From assembly GCA_032622095.1 (NCBI GenBank), contig CP136065.1, positions 244,403,474 through 244,467,473 on the forward strand: a stretch of 64,000 bases of DNA, given 5' to 3'. Positions 39,601 through 48,657 of this stretch are shown piece after piece. Every line of letters begins with the position of its first letter. Position 1 is the stretch's first letter. The DNA is from Siphonodentalium dalli (Eukaryota; Mollusca; Scaphopoda; Gadilida; Siphonodentaliidae). The translations under genes were made by a program, and so were the position numbers. Below the pieces are notes generated by a model. It had not been told where the DNA came from. It saw only the letters and a program-made list of their open reading frames with translations, and did no database searches.

Positions 39601-41994
39601 CCCTAAAAGGTAATATTCCTATTTCGGGCCAGTGTGAGAGTTGGGAAATGGTGGTTATGTTTACACGACTTAACTGTCTCTACAAAATGGATTTTCCCAT
39701 TCAGTTAAGAAAGTATATTTATAGTAATTTCCACCCCGAAGTAGGTACTTTGCTGTACCGACTCGAATATTTGACAGCACAGAGAATACTTGTATATCAC
39801 ATAAAATAATATAAATAGATATAAAACAGTGATCATTGAAGCGCATCTGCCAGTTTATAGATCATACGGTTAGGTTTAGTAAATCCTGCAGTTTTCTTCC
39901 GATTGTTTTACGGCATTCAAACTGTCGTCCGCGAATAATCCACGCTGCGACTGAAGTCCTTCAACAACAGAAACATCAATGGTCCTAGTAAAGTCTCCTT
40001 ATGAACGCCAGACATAACTGACCATACCGCTGGTTCCTCGCCGTCCACACACATATCCTGCCCCATGTTCGTCGGTCATGATTGAATCCATCTTAAAACG
40101 TGTTCCCTTATCGCGTAATGCTATTTTTATCCCCCATACTTGTTGCTTGTGCGGCGATCGCCTCGCACAAAACTTCATGCCAGGGTGAATGCTAAAGCTT
40201 ATATTTGTGTTAAATTGATTGCAATATGTAAGATCCATACCGGTGATATAGTTCCCAACATTCTTATTTTATAAACTGGCATTTGGGGCTTAACGGTTAT
40301 ATGTTTGAAACTGACCGTCAAGTCAATAAAAACGATAAGGTGAATCTTCGCTCGATACCAAAAACAAACAAAATACCATGACGTATGGCACGAAGGACGT
40401 GCGTTTATTTTGGTTTGAGATATGAACCGGCACTCGTACATGTAGTTTGCAACTAATTGACCAGAGTTGTACTACATAATTGTTTATATTATATTGCATA
40501 ATTTTATGAGCTAATATTAACCCTTTCATGGCGGGAACCTCCTGAATTGTTGCGGAAACCCTGTACCAATGCATTCTCTTATATATGCGAGTCGACTAAT
40601 GGTCGCCTCGCATATATAAGAGAACGCATTGGCCTTACAAATTTTATATTATTTTTTATAATTGTTAACGTATGTAAGAAAAAATGAATAAATGATAAAC
40701 AATTGTTAAATAATGTAAGAAATAATGATAAAAAATTATTAAAAAAATTGTTAAAGAGTGTAAGAAAAAAAAAGTTAAAATATAATACAATTGCTATAGA
40801 ATGTAAGAAAAAAATAATAAAAATGATAAAAGAAATGTTAAAGAATGCAAGAAAAAAATTGTTCTACTACATAAGGGTGGATACACACATGCATGTAATT
40901 TTTGTATGTAAAATACATGTATTACATGTATTTTACATGGCCACACCAATAAGTGACAACATTAATCACCTGCGCGCAAGAGGTTCATTGTTAACAGGCC
41001 AGACAAGTGAGTAGTGATAAGCGAAGTCAGGACATTTAAGGCCAGTCCAAAACATGTCTTATCTTACGGATGCGGAAATTAGTCAAGTATGTGTGATATC
41101 TGGCATTTTATTAATGCACGAACACCATAAGCGACAAGTCTGGCATATACATGCTTGATATAGAACATGTTCGACCACGATGCTTGTTTGGCGTGAGGTC
41201 TCGTAAGCTTCAAACCACTAAGGGACTTAGTTGAATGTATCGGTCGGAATAATCTGGGCAAGAAGGTACAATTAATATATTATGTTTTACTTAAATAGCT
41301 CAGAGTTAGCCACCCCCGTCTGGTAGCTTTCGGGATCATATATAGCCCCAAGTCGGGGATCATATATAGCCCCAAGTTGGGGAAATCCTGATCCACCACT
41401 GCTATAAATATCAAGAGAGGACTGGTAATTATTTAGATAGAACGTCCACCATATGGGTTATCCCACAAACAATTATTTTAAGTGACCTGGCGACTCGGCC
41501 CAAGATGGCGGCTTCTTTACATTCCGACTTAGTTGGAACTAGAACTCAGTGCGGTCAGCACGTCGGCAATGATTGGGTTGTCAGTGGACAAATATTACAT
41601 TGTCTGTATGATCCATGTAAAACGCCAAATACACGATAATTACCGAGATTACATGCATGTATGTATCCACCCTAACTGTCTATATCGAAACGTGTAAATC
41701 AGATATTCACATGTGCGTTTTGTCTATTATACAGGTGACTCGCTGCTCAACGTGAAAATTCCTGCAAACGGATCCAAATTCAGCACATACGACCTCGACA
41801 CTGTCGGTAATTGTGCCAAAGCCTATAGTGGAGCGTGGTGGTACTCCAAGTGCCACTCAAGCAACCTCAACGGTTTGTACCTTGGTCGCAACACAACTAT
41901 CTACGCTAAAGGGGTGGTGTGGTCGACATGGCGTGGATATTATTATTCCTATAAGAAAACAGAAATGAAAATGAGGCCATGTGCAGCACCATGA
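23710..41994 (+). CDS. PAN-EGF-fibrinogen-domain (FReD) gene, six-exon model
   Basis: Exons at 23710-23988, 28031-28133, about 33352-33501, 36342-36438, 37752-37916 and 41735-41994 join in compatible phases: 0 after exon 1, 1 after exon 2, 0 after exon 3, 1 after exons 4 and 5. The product would be a PAN/apple domain, an EGF-like segment and one complete FReD of about 213 residues. This architecture fits secreted lectins related to ficolins, tenascin-type FReDs and molluscan FREPs; carbohydrate binding in immunity is inferred from family. Oddities are an in-frame TGA in exon 3, no AG acceptor for exon 3, a Cys in place of the usual Trp in exon 4, and a weak signal peptide. The introns (4.0, 5.2, 2.8, 1.3 and 3.8 kb) are full of mobile DNA. 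It is either a recently decaying gene or one that skips exon 3; transcript data would decide. Confidence 0.75.
24616..24745. repeat. foldback, about 55-bp arms, in intron 1
   Basis: CCCCAGTTTATAGCGGTATT on the left pairs with AATTCCGCTATAAACTGGGG on the right, and AGGTCTGAACC with GGTCCAGACCT around a short loop. A simple foldback without ORF. Confidence 0.8.
25261..26525. repeat. 49-bp minisatellite, about 26 copies, in intron 1
   Basis: Unit ATTGATATCACACGATGTTG then GTTCACCGAAAGACCCCGAA then GATGTTCTG. Two main unit types alternate, ACCCCGAAGATG and ACCAGGAATATG, so blocks of several units were duplicated together. Confidence 0.95.
27090..27215. repeat. (ATC)n/(GTC)n simple repeat
   Basis: Trinucleotide-rich run of ATC, GTC and CATCAT phrases, giving poly-Asp or poly-Val style open frames that are not genes. 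Confidence 0.85.
27617..27690. repeat. (CT)n microsatellite
   Basis: About 60 bp of uninterrupted CT dinucleotides from 27619, ending in CTATCTCTATCTCTCTC. The minus-strand ERERER frame is a by-product. Confidence 0.95.
28031..28133 (+). CDS. exon 2: EGF-like segment
   Basis: The acceptor TACCATTGCAG ends at 28030 and the donor GTAAGTTT follows AAAG at 28133. In phase 0 it reads [20 protein letters not shown] and [14 protein letters not shown]. The pattern C-x4-C-x5-C ... GYxC is EGF-like, with four cysteines in this exon, so the fold is partial. It ends in phase 1. Its position between a PAN exon and the fibrinogen exons fits molluscan PAN-EGF-FReD proteins. The longer open frame upstream (from 27833) is intron. 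Confidence 0.7.
28188..28525 (+). repeat. tRNA-like SINE head split by an insertion (tentative)
   Basis: GATGGCTCACTTGCTAAGGC near 28199 resembles a tRNA A box and CAGTTCGAATCCTCGC near 28510 a B box, but they are about 300 bp apart. TTAGGA occurs at 28229-28234 and 28502-28507. If these are a 6-bp target duplication, removing 28235-28507 restores A-to-B spacing of about 40 bp, as in a tRNA-derived SINE. The match is short and could be chance. Confidence 0.3.
28835..29635. other. intron 2 sequence, nothing recognised
   Basis: AT-rich DNA without repeats, transposon ends or exons that I can support. Confidence 0.4.
30247..31116 (-). pseudogene. LINE ORF2 C-terminal region
   Basis: An open frame of 289 codons, including [20 protein letters not shown] and, near its end, [20 protein letters not shown] with a C-x2-C ... 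H-x4-C putative zinc finger. This C-terminal domain is characteristic of molluscan CR1-group ORF2 proteins. The length without stops suggests the internal deletion is recent. It lacks its own promoter and start context. Confidence 0.75.
31113..31550 (-). pseudogene. LINE ORF2 endonuclease fragment
   Basis: [53 protein letters not shown] and [16 protein letters not shown] are the conserved blocks of LINE apurinic endonucleases, including the E of SEHWL. The frame stops at 31113, where it meets the C-terminal fragment in another frame, marking the deletion joint. Confidence 0.8.
32068..32294. repeat. 29-bp degenerate tandem repeat in intron 2
   Basis: About seven units of GCCTTGACGGGCGATGTATT plus GAATTGGTT. 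The right-hand units are best conserved. Confidence 0.8.
33352..33501 (+). CDS. exon 3: first fibrinogen exon, with in-frame TGA
   Basis: [20 protein letters not shown] and [17 protein letters not shown] are the canonical start of a fibrinogen C-terminal domain. A stop (TGA at 33490-33492) follows in the place of a Gly codon of the METxGGGW motif; GWL and a consensus donor GTAAGTCG come next, phase 0 with exon 4. A GGA to TGA change would explain the stop. Upstream, an in-frame TAA at 33349-33351 limits the exon, yet no AG acceptor occurs between it and the DCYEV codons. Two independent defects suggest decay; a sequence error explains only the stop. Confidence 0.75.
33624..34330 (+). repeat. 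dispersed element with about 125-bp internal repeats in intron 3
   Basis: It begins with TTTGGGGGACTATTAGAATA, preceded by a C homopolymer, and ends near TTCGGGGGACACGTGG. Four degenerate units each carry GGTTTCCGGATGATAACTTT-like, ATCAGCTCAAAATACAGGTC-like and GGAGTTATGG phrases. Short open frames (33692-34076) follow the repeat and are not genes. Confidence 0.6.
35055..35566. mobile_element. Tc1/mariner-type MITE (512 bp) in intron 3
   Basis: CAGTACCAGTCAGAAGAAGT at the left matches the inverse of the right end CTTATTTTGGCTGGTACTG. TA flanks both ends (35053-35054 and 35567-35568), as in Tc1/mariner insertions. The interior is rich in GCGATATTGAGCGC-like phrases in both orientations. No transposase. 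Confidence 0.8.
35691..36177 (+). mobile_element. inverted-repeat arm A (487 bp), hAT-like end
   Basis: Begins CAGTGGTGGATCAGGATTTC, resembling a hAT terminus. It contains two copies of GGGGCTATATATGATCC and ends near GTGTGGCCATGTAAAAT. The same sequence lies inverted at 40930-41401 with very few differences. A 60-codon open frame ([20 protein letters not shown] and on) is nearly identical in both arms, but matches nothing I know. Confidence 0.75.
36342..36438 (+). CDS. exon 4: second fibrinogen exon
   Basis: Acceptor CTTCGCCAG to 36341, donor GTAATGTA from 36439, starting in phase 0 and ending in phase 1. It reads [20 protein letters not shown] and [13 protein letters not shown]. The family consensus is VFQRR.DGS.DFYR.W..Y..GFG.L..EFWLG, so the Trp of EFWLG is Cys here, an unusual change in the hydrophobic core that also adds an unpaired Cys. 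Confidence 0.85.
36454..36862. mobile_element. MITE, AAAGGTACTCAATCCGA ends, in intron 4
   Basis: TTAAAGGTACTCAATCCGAT at the left is inverted at the right (ATCGGATTGAGTACCTTTAA). A homologous copy in opposite orientation is at 62999-63448, sharing CTTCGGGGGTAAAAAAC-like and CAAAGCTCGGAGTGATCAGA-like interior sequence. It starts only about 15 bp after the exon 4 donor, leaving the GTAATG donor intact. Confidence 0.7.
37752..37916 (+). CDS. exon 5: third fibrinogen exon
   Basis: Acceptor TTAACTTGCAG to 37751, donor GTGAAAAT from 37917. With the split Gly codon it reads [38 protein letters not shown] and [13 protein letters not shown]. This is the [16 protein letters not shown] block and the GYxGxAG turn of fibrinogen domains. 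Both exon ends are in phase with exons 4 and 6. The frame is intact. Confidence 0.9.
38110..38590 (+). mobile_element. 3' end of an L2/CR1-like LINE in intron 5
   Basis: IWNELPLK-like coding remnants (ATTTGGAATGAACTACCGTT) precede a T-rich 3' UTR, then GTAAAGCGCATTGGAACATT and an (AAT)n tail at 38568-38587. Only the last few hundred bases were inserted. Confidence 0.65.
38860..39215. mobile_element. foldback/MITE-like element, family A, in intron 5
   Basis: Copy of the 5380-5945 family with ATCATCGCGCAAATAGGTTC, TTTTATGGCATGGGCCACAG and CAAAATGAGGCGATTCTA. Its right end carries a 19-bp unit, ATAACGTGCCGATTTTCTG, in three tandem copies. Confidence 0.6.
40517..40868. mobile_element. partial piggyBac-like MITE in intron 5
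   Basis: TTAACCCTTTCATGGCGGGA at 40517 is the left end; one hairpin of the shared module (40566-40632) and an A-rich spacer with repeated GTTAAAGAATGTAAGAAAAA follow. The right hairpin and TTAA end are missing, replaced by the element at 40874. Confidence 0.7.
40874..41673. mobile_element. inverted-repeat element hosting arm B
   Basis: AGGGTGGATACACACATGCA at 40874 is matched inverted by TGCATGTATGTATCCACCCT ending at 41673. Most of the interior is the 472-bp arm B (40930-41401). Arm B therefore either inserted into an older element or is its cargo. Confidence 0.65.
40930..41401 (-). mobile_element. inverted-repeat arm B (472 bp)
   Basis: Near-identical inverse of arm A (35691-36177). The pair flanks exons 4 and 5 of the fibrinogen gene and lies about 4.75 kb apart, inner edge to inner edge. 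Confidence 0.8.
41735..41994 (+). CDS. exon 6: last fibrinogen exon
   Basis: Acceptor TATTATACAG to 41734, TGA at 41992-41994. It reads [60 protein letters not shown] and [20 protein letters not shown], ending RPCAAP. All C-terminal hallmarks are present: FSTYD, NCA, GAWWY, the C..SNLNG ligand-site region and the TEMK.RP end. The calcium loop (YDLDTVGNC) is shorter than the usual DxDND...GNC form, so calcium binding may be weakened. Confidence 0.92.
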
Positions 41995-42043
41995 CAACAA
42001 TCAGGAATTTATTCAAAAGATACCTAGCAATATTTTGGTTTAA

Positions 42044-42379
42044 CCCTTTCGTGACAGGAGGTGCGCTGGCGCAACATTAAAGACCATGTGCCAATGCATT
42101 CTCTTGTATATACGAGTCAACCATCGCATATTAGAGAATGCATTTTTTTATAATTTTTTATCATTTGTTATTATTATTTCTTACATTCTTTAACAATTTT
42201 TCAATATTATTTTAATTTTATTTTACATTCTTTAGCAATTATAAAAAATAACATAAAATTTGTTAGGCCAATGCATTCTCTTATATATGCGAGGCGACCT
42301 ATAGTTGACTCGCATATATAAGGCAATGCATTGGCACAGGGTTTTCGCAAATATTCAGGAAGCTCCCTCCATGAAAGGG
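42044..42379. mobile_element. piggyBac-like MITE in the 3' UTR of the fibrinogen gene
   Basis: The left end CCCTTTCGTGACAGGAG and the right end CCATGAAAGGG form inverted termini, with TTAA on both sides (42040-42043 and 42380-42383). TTAA duplication and CCCTT termini are piggyBac features. Two module hairpins lie inside (42091-42144, degraded; 42268-42334). It sits 50 bp after the gene's stop codon. Confidence 0.8.
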
Positions 42380-42488
42380 TTAAAAATTTTGTGTGGTGTA
42401 ATGAAACTGCAGTCTTGTGGATATGATCTTAGTAATATCTTTGTATCAAGTGCAGTTGCATGGTGATCGAAAAATGATTCATTACTTT

Positions 42489-42494
42489 AATAAA
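42489..42494 (+). terminator. candidate polyadenylation signal
   Basis: AATAAA in TTTAATAAATAATG, about 500 bp after the fibrinogen stop codon and beyond the MITE. It is the first canonical hexamer I noticed downstream of exon 6. Confidence 0.35.
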
Positions 42495-42873
42495 TAATGT
42501 TAACGAGTTCGGTAGGCCATTTGCTGGGTAGGCACCATGCAAAACGGTCGGCTAATCTGCCTGAGATTATTCTATAGATCTAGTCTCTACCTCATTCCGA
42601 TCACCCAGTACGACCTACATGTATACTTTACAGTTTGGTAGAGTACATGTATTTTGGTATCATGCAATGTAGTTGTTACAGTTACTGCTAGTATAGAGAA
42701 TAGATTATTATGGAATATGTGGATGTATATATGTAATATCTGACAATTGATTGTGTTTAGTAGGCCTGCAAAAATATATTAAATAACAAGAATATCATTG
42801 TCACTTAGAATGACCTTCGTTATTGTTTCTTCGCATAGACGGATTATAGCTAACAATTTTTTTTCGCTTTTAA

Positions 42874-43425
42874 CCCTTTCATGACTGGAGCTTCCTAAAT
42901 TGTTGCGAAAACCCTGTGCCAATGCATTATCTTATATATGCGAGTCGACTATAGTTCGCATCGCACTTATAAGAGAATGCATTGACCTAACAAATTTTAT
43001 ATTATGTTTTATAATTGATAAAAAATGGAAAGAAAAATGGAAAGAAATGATAAAAAAAAATATGTTAAAGAATGTACCAAATAATAAAACAAAATGATCA
43101 AAAATTCTTTAGAATGTAAGAAAAAATGTAACAGAAAATGATAAATTTGCTAATATAAGAAAACAATTATAAGAATTGTTATAGAATGTAAGAAAAAATG
43201 ATATGAATTGATAAAAATTCTTAAAGAATATTACAAAAAATTATAAAAAATGATTTTAAAAAATGGTAAAAAATGTTAAAGAAGGTAAGAAAAATTGACA
43301 AAAAGTTGTTAGGCCAGTATTCTCTTATATATGCGATGCGACTTATGGTCGACTCGCATATATAAGATAATGCTCTGGCACAGTGTATTTAATGCTGCAC
43401 CAGCGCAACTCCCGTCATGAAAGCG
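42874..43425. mobile_element. piggyBac-like MITE (552 bp)
   Basis: TTAACCCTTTCATGACTGGA at the left and GTCATGAAAGCGTTAA at the right, TTAA on both sides. Module hairpins are at 42919-42985 and 43314-43378, separated by A-rich DNA with repeated AAGAATGTAAGAAAAAATG phrases. No ORF. Confidence 0.8.
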
Positions 43426-43462
43426 TTAACGACTCGGAGGTTGTGTATTTGAAAAGATATTA

Positions 43463-43863
43463 ATCTAAATTATGTATGGGGAAAGTGTCCAGTAAATAGT
43501 GGCTCATTGTTTAAGTGTCCAGTAAATAGTGGCACATTGTTTTAATTATGTATAGAGAATGTTTCCAGTAAATAGTGGCGCATTGTTTAAATTATGTATA
43601 GAGAATGTTCCCAGTAAATAGTGGCACATTGTTTAAATTATGTATAGAGAATGTTTCCAGTAAATAGTGGCGCATTGTTTAAATTATGTATAGAGAATGT
43701 TTCCAGTAAATAGTGGCACATTGTTTAAATTATGTATAGAGAATGTTTCCAGTAAATAGTGGCACATTGTTTAAATTATGTATAGAGAATGTTTCCAGTA
43801 AATAGTGGCTCATTGTTTAAATTATGTATAGAGAATGTTTCCAGTAAATAGTGGCACATTGTT
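43463..43863. repeat. 46-bp minisatellite, about 9 copies
   Basis: Unit AATTATGTATAGAGAATGTT then TCCAGTAAATAGTGGCACAT then TGTTTA. The first unit is shortened. Confidence 0.95.
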
Positions 43864-43969
43864 ATGAAATGATTCCTCAACTGTTTGCAACATTACCGCG
43901 GCATGCAATCGCCACTTTTCAGCTAGATTTATATTGGATCAGTCGTTCAAGCTATATCCGACCAAGACC

Positions 43970-44163
43970 CGGAATAGTAAGTGATCGTATACATAACTCT
44001 GTGTGGGCTAATGTTTCGCATCTCAGAGTTATTGGAATAGTTAGTGACCGTATACATAACTCTTTATGGGCTAATGTTTCGCATCTCAGAGTGGTCGGAA
44101 TAGTTATTGACCGTATACATAACTCTGTATGGGCTAATGTTTCGCATCTCAGAGTTATCAAAT
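43970..44163. repeat. 63-bp tandem triplication
   Basis: Three units of GGAATAGTAAGTGATCGTAT, ACATAACTCTGTGTGGGCTA and ATGTTTCGCATCTCAGAGTTATT. The unit is 21 codons long and stays open on both strands (GIVSDRIHNSVWANVSHLRV on plus). Without splice sites or a known domain I do not call it coding. Confidence 0.85.
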
Positions 44164-44380
44164 ACCCTGAAGATGTCCATTTCTAAAGCTCTACATTACT
44201 GAATATTAATGGTATACTTATACTGTATTTTTATTACATTTTACATTTATATATTTACCTGTATTTATAATGTCAAATGAGGATGTTTTGCCAATTAAAC
44301 TTACTTTCTACAATCTCTTTTCGTCCCACATCGAACCTCTGGTTGATTCTCCTACCTGTAATGTGGTTGAGATTTGCTAT

Positions 44381-44988
44381 AATACAATATAGGAGACATC
44401 ACTAAACCGTGTTTGGTTAATACAATATAGGAGACATCACTAAACCGTGTTTGGTTAATACAATATAGGAGACATCACTAAACCGTGTTTGGTTAATACA
44501 ATATAGGAGACATCACTAAACCGTGTTTGGTTAATACAATATAGGAGACATCACTAAACCGTGTTTGGTTAATACAATATAGGAGACATCACTAAACCGT
44601 GTTTGGTTAATACAATATAGGAGACATCACTAAGCCGTGTTTGGTTAATACAATATAGGAGACATCACTAAACCGTGTTTGGTTAATACAATATAGGAGA
44701 CATCACTAAACCGTGTTTGGTTAATACAATATAGGAGACATCACTAAACCGTGTTTGGTTAATGCAATATAGGAGACATCACTAAACCGTGTTTGGTTAA
44801 TACAATATAGGAGACATCACTAAACCGTGTTTGGTTAATACAATATAGGAGACATCACTAAACCGTGTTTGGTTAATACAATATAGGAGACATCACTAAA
44901 CCGTGTTTGGTTAATACAATATAGGAGACATCACTAAACCGTGTTTGGTTAATACAATATAGGAGACATCACTAAACCGTGTTTGGTT
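44381..44988. repeat. 38-bp minisatellite, 16 copies
   Basis: Unit AATACAATATAGGAGACATC plus ACTAAACCGTGTTTGGTT, 16 almost identical copies in 608 bp. Two single-base variants are visible. A very young array. Confidence 0.97.
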
Positions 44989-45286
44989 CTTCACGGCGAA
45001 TAAACAACGTTACAGTGAAAGTGAGAAATTCTGATAAAGAATTCCCTAAATTGTCTACCTATTTTGCGTCATTTATTATTTTTTCATGTCATGTTTTTTG
45101 TATTTGTTTTAATTTGAATCACTAGCTTTTGATATCGCAATGGCATCCGATGGCAACAGAATTCAAATCTATACTGAATTTGATTTGGGCACACAGTTTA
45201 AAATGGGTTCAACGAGAGTAATGTTGTCACTAGGTAGATATCTCCCTTGTGCCGTAACAATCCATCAGTATAAAATACTTCCGCAG

Positions 45287-46859
45287 TAATAACATCATGA
45301 GCTAATATTGACACAGCTACCTTATATGTGACAGTCGAGAGAGCGTTAATGTTATCATGAGCTAATATTAACACAGCTACCTTATATGTCAATCGAGAGA
45401 GCGTTAATAACACCATGAGCTAATACTAACACAGCTACCTTATATATCAGTCGAGAGAGCGTTAATAACACCATGAGCTAATATTAACACAGCTACCTTA
45501 TATGTCAATCGAGAGAGCGTTAATAACACCATGAGCTAATACTAACACAGCTACCTTATATGTCAATCGAGAGAGCGTTAATAACACCATGAGCTAATAC
45601 TAACATAGCTACCTTATATATCAGTCGAGAGAGCGTTAATAACACCATGAGCTAATATTAACACAGCTACCTTATATATCAGTCGAGAGAGCGTTAATAA
45701 CACCATGAGCTAATATTAACACAGCTACCTTATATATCAGTCGAGAGAGCGTTAATAACACCATGAGCTAATATTAACACAGCTACCTTATATATCAGTC
45801 GAGAGAGCGTTAATAACACCATGAGCTAATATTAACACAGCTACCTTATATATCAGTCGAGAGAGCGTTAATAACACCATGAGCTAATATTAACACAGCT
45901 ACCTTATATATCAGTCGAGAGAGCGTTAATAACACCATGAGCTAATATTAACACAGCTACCTTATATATCAGTCGAGGGAGCGTTAATAACACCATGAGC
46001 TAATATTAACACAGCTACCTTATATATCAGTCGAGAGAGCGTTAATAACACCATGAGCTAATACTAACACAGCTACCTTATATATCAGTCGAGAGAGCGT
46101 TAATAACATCATGAGCTAATATTAACACAGCTACCTTATATGTCAATCGAGAGAGCGTTAATAACACCATGAGCTAATACTAACACAGCTACCTTATATA
46201 TCAGTCGAGAGAGCGTTAATAACACCATGAGCTAATATTAACACAGCTACCTTATATGTCTGTCGAGAGAGCGTTACTAACACCATGAGCTAATATTAAC
46301 ACAGCTACCTTATATATCAGTCGAGAGAGCGTTACTAACACCATGAGCTAATACTAACATAGCTACCTTATATATCAGTCGAGAGAGCGTTAATAACACC
46401 ATGAGCTAATATTAACACAGCTACCTTATATATCAGTCGAGAGAGCGTTAATAACACCATGAGCTAATATTAACACAGCTACCTTATATATCAGTCGAGA
46501 GAGCGTTAATAACACCATGAGCTAATATTAACACAGCTACCTTATATATCAGTCGAGGGAGCGTTAATAACACCATGAGCTAATATTAACACAGCTACCT
46601 TATATATCAGTCGAGAGAGCGTTAATAACACCATGAGCTAATATTAACACAGCTACCTTATATATCAGTCGAGAGAGCGTTAATAACACCATGAGCTAAT
46701 ATTAACACAGCTACCTTATATATCAGTCGAGAGAGCGTTAATAACACCATGAGCTAATATTAACACAGCTACCTTATATATCAGTCGAGAGAGCGTTAAT
46801 AACACCATGAGCTAATATTAACACAGCTACCTTATATATCAGTCGAGAGAGCGTTAATA
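45287..46859. repeat. 58-bp minisatellite, about 27 copies
   Basis: Unit CCATGAGCTAATATTAACAC, AGCTACCTTATATATCAGTC and GAGAGAGCGTTAATAACA. Variants (ATATCAG or ATGTCAA; CTAATAC or CTAATAT) recur in blocks. The array is broken by the element at 46860-48657 and resumes for part of a unit at 48658-48690. Confidence 0.95.
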
Positions 46860-48657
46860 GGTTACACTGATGTAAATAAGGTTCCGAGTGACATCTAGCG
46901 GATGCGGGAGGACTATATAGGAGAGAATAAAATAGACACTGGGACCTGATTGGTCAATAGCCTTGTGTGCTTTTCACATAAAAAAATCATCACACCTCTT
47001 CCCTATGATTTCCCATAGGTAAAATAACCATTGGCACAGGAATTAACCCTTTGTAGTGAAGTTTTTTGGTGTGGTCTAAAATATGACTGTATTTTTTTAT
47101 GCGGTTCTGACACTAGTTACGAAAACATAAGATTTAAAGGCGAATTCCCTGCTAGACAGACATGATTTTTTTTTGTAAAAAGTTTTCCAAAATGTCAATT
47201 TTTCAGATTTAAAGAAAATTTTGGACCCAACATTTATATTGCCAACACTATACGCTAAAACGTTAGCACTGAGGCCTATGGAAAACATTTACACCAGTGT
47301 AACCTAAAGGGAAAAAATAGCTTTTTATCATTTTTGATTTCTGGGAGTCACTTTAAAGCATTTTAATGCATTTTACAGAGCCTGGTCTTTCAGTCCAATG
47401 AATATCTCATGCTTGATGTGGCTATTCTTGCTGCTGATGCCTTCTTTCACTTACATCAGCCAAAAAAATAGTAAGATTTTTCATAAAACATGCCAATTTT
47501 TCAAGGTATTTTCAAAAAATTTCAAGGTGGTAATAGTCACATGATAATGCAAATGACCCATAACATGGGCATGTCAACGACACATATATCAATTGTTATA
47601 AGAACCTAATTTAACAAGTATTTTGGAATTTATAGCCAGTGATATACAGATATATATCATAAAAGTGTGTCATTTCCACTGGTGGGCATGGTCATTTGAA
47701 GGTTAATAGCACTAAAACTTGGACACATTTAAGAAAATGCTTCAGCAATTAAAAGAGAGCATATCTTTATTCAACTAATTCAATATACACCCACATCCAG
47801 TTATCTTGGATAACCCTTGCAGACCTGAAAATGTCATATTTTATTCTTCAATGTGCTGATAAAGTCATGCGCTTGATGCTCAGCTGATCAGATCTGGACT
47901 CAATGACCTCACATCACCAGAAGTTCTCTCACGGAAAGAGTATTGAACAGTCTTCCATAGCTGATCCAAGTTTGCAACACCAGACCCCTAAAACTGAGTG
48001 AAAATGGGGCCTGAACATGACTGGTGGTGGAAAATTGTGCTTGTTTGATGAATAATTTGTTAAAGGGGGTGGGGTTAAATTGTGTGTGATCAATAAAGAA
48101 CCACAGAAGTGATATTGTTTTTTAACACATTATTTCCATTTATGGGCAATTCTGAAGAAATGTAGGGAGTTACAATTATTCCGCGAAAAAGCGGGCTATC
48201 GCTTTAGGTTACACTGGTGTAAATAAGGTTCCGAGTGACATCTAGCGGATGCGGGAGGAATATATAGGAGAGAATAAAATAGACACTGGGCCCTGATTGG
48301 TCAATAGCCTTGTGTGCTTTTCACATAAAAAAATCATCACACCTCTTCCCTATGATTTCCCATAGGTAAACTAACCATTGGCACAGGAATTAACCCTTTG
48401 TAGTGAAGTTTGAATTTTTTGGTGTGGTCTAAAATATGACTGTATTTTTTTATGCGGTTCTGACACTAGTTACGAAAACATAAGATTTAAAGGCGAATTC
48501 CCTGCTAGACAGACATGATTTTTGTGTGTAAAAAGTTTCCCAAAATGTCAATTTTTCAGATTTAAAGAAAATTTTGGACCCAACATTTATATTGCCAACA
48601 CTATACGCTAAAACGTTAGCACTGAGGCCTATGGAAAACATTTACACCAGTGTAACC
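46860..48657. mobile_element. 1.8-kb element with 450-bp terminal direct repeats, inserted in the 58-bp array
   Basis: The direct repeats at 46860-47304 and 48207-48657 are nearly identical. Each one starts GGTTACACTG and ends CAGTGTAACC. AATA flanks both sides (46856-46859 and 48658-48661), as expected of a 4-bp target duplication in the unit GCGTTAATAACA. The 0.9-kb interior has no recognisable coding region. The overall plan (long direct terminal repeats) resembles a small LTR-type element, but the GG...CC ends and the inverted ends of each repeat resemble a DNA transposon pair. Family unresolved; apparently young. Confidence 0.7.

Noticed and set aside
43851-44186. 111-codon frame with three 21-residue repeats
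   Set aside because: The frame comes from a 63-bp tandem triplication that is open on both strands; no domain or splice site.
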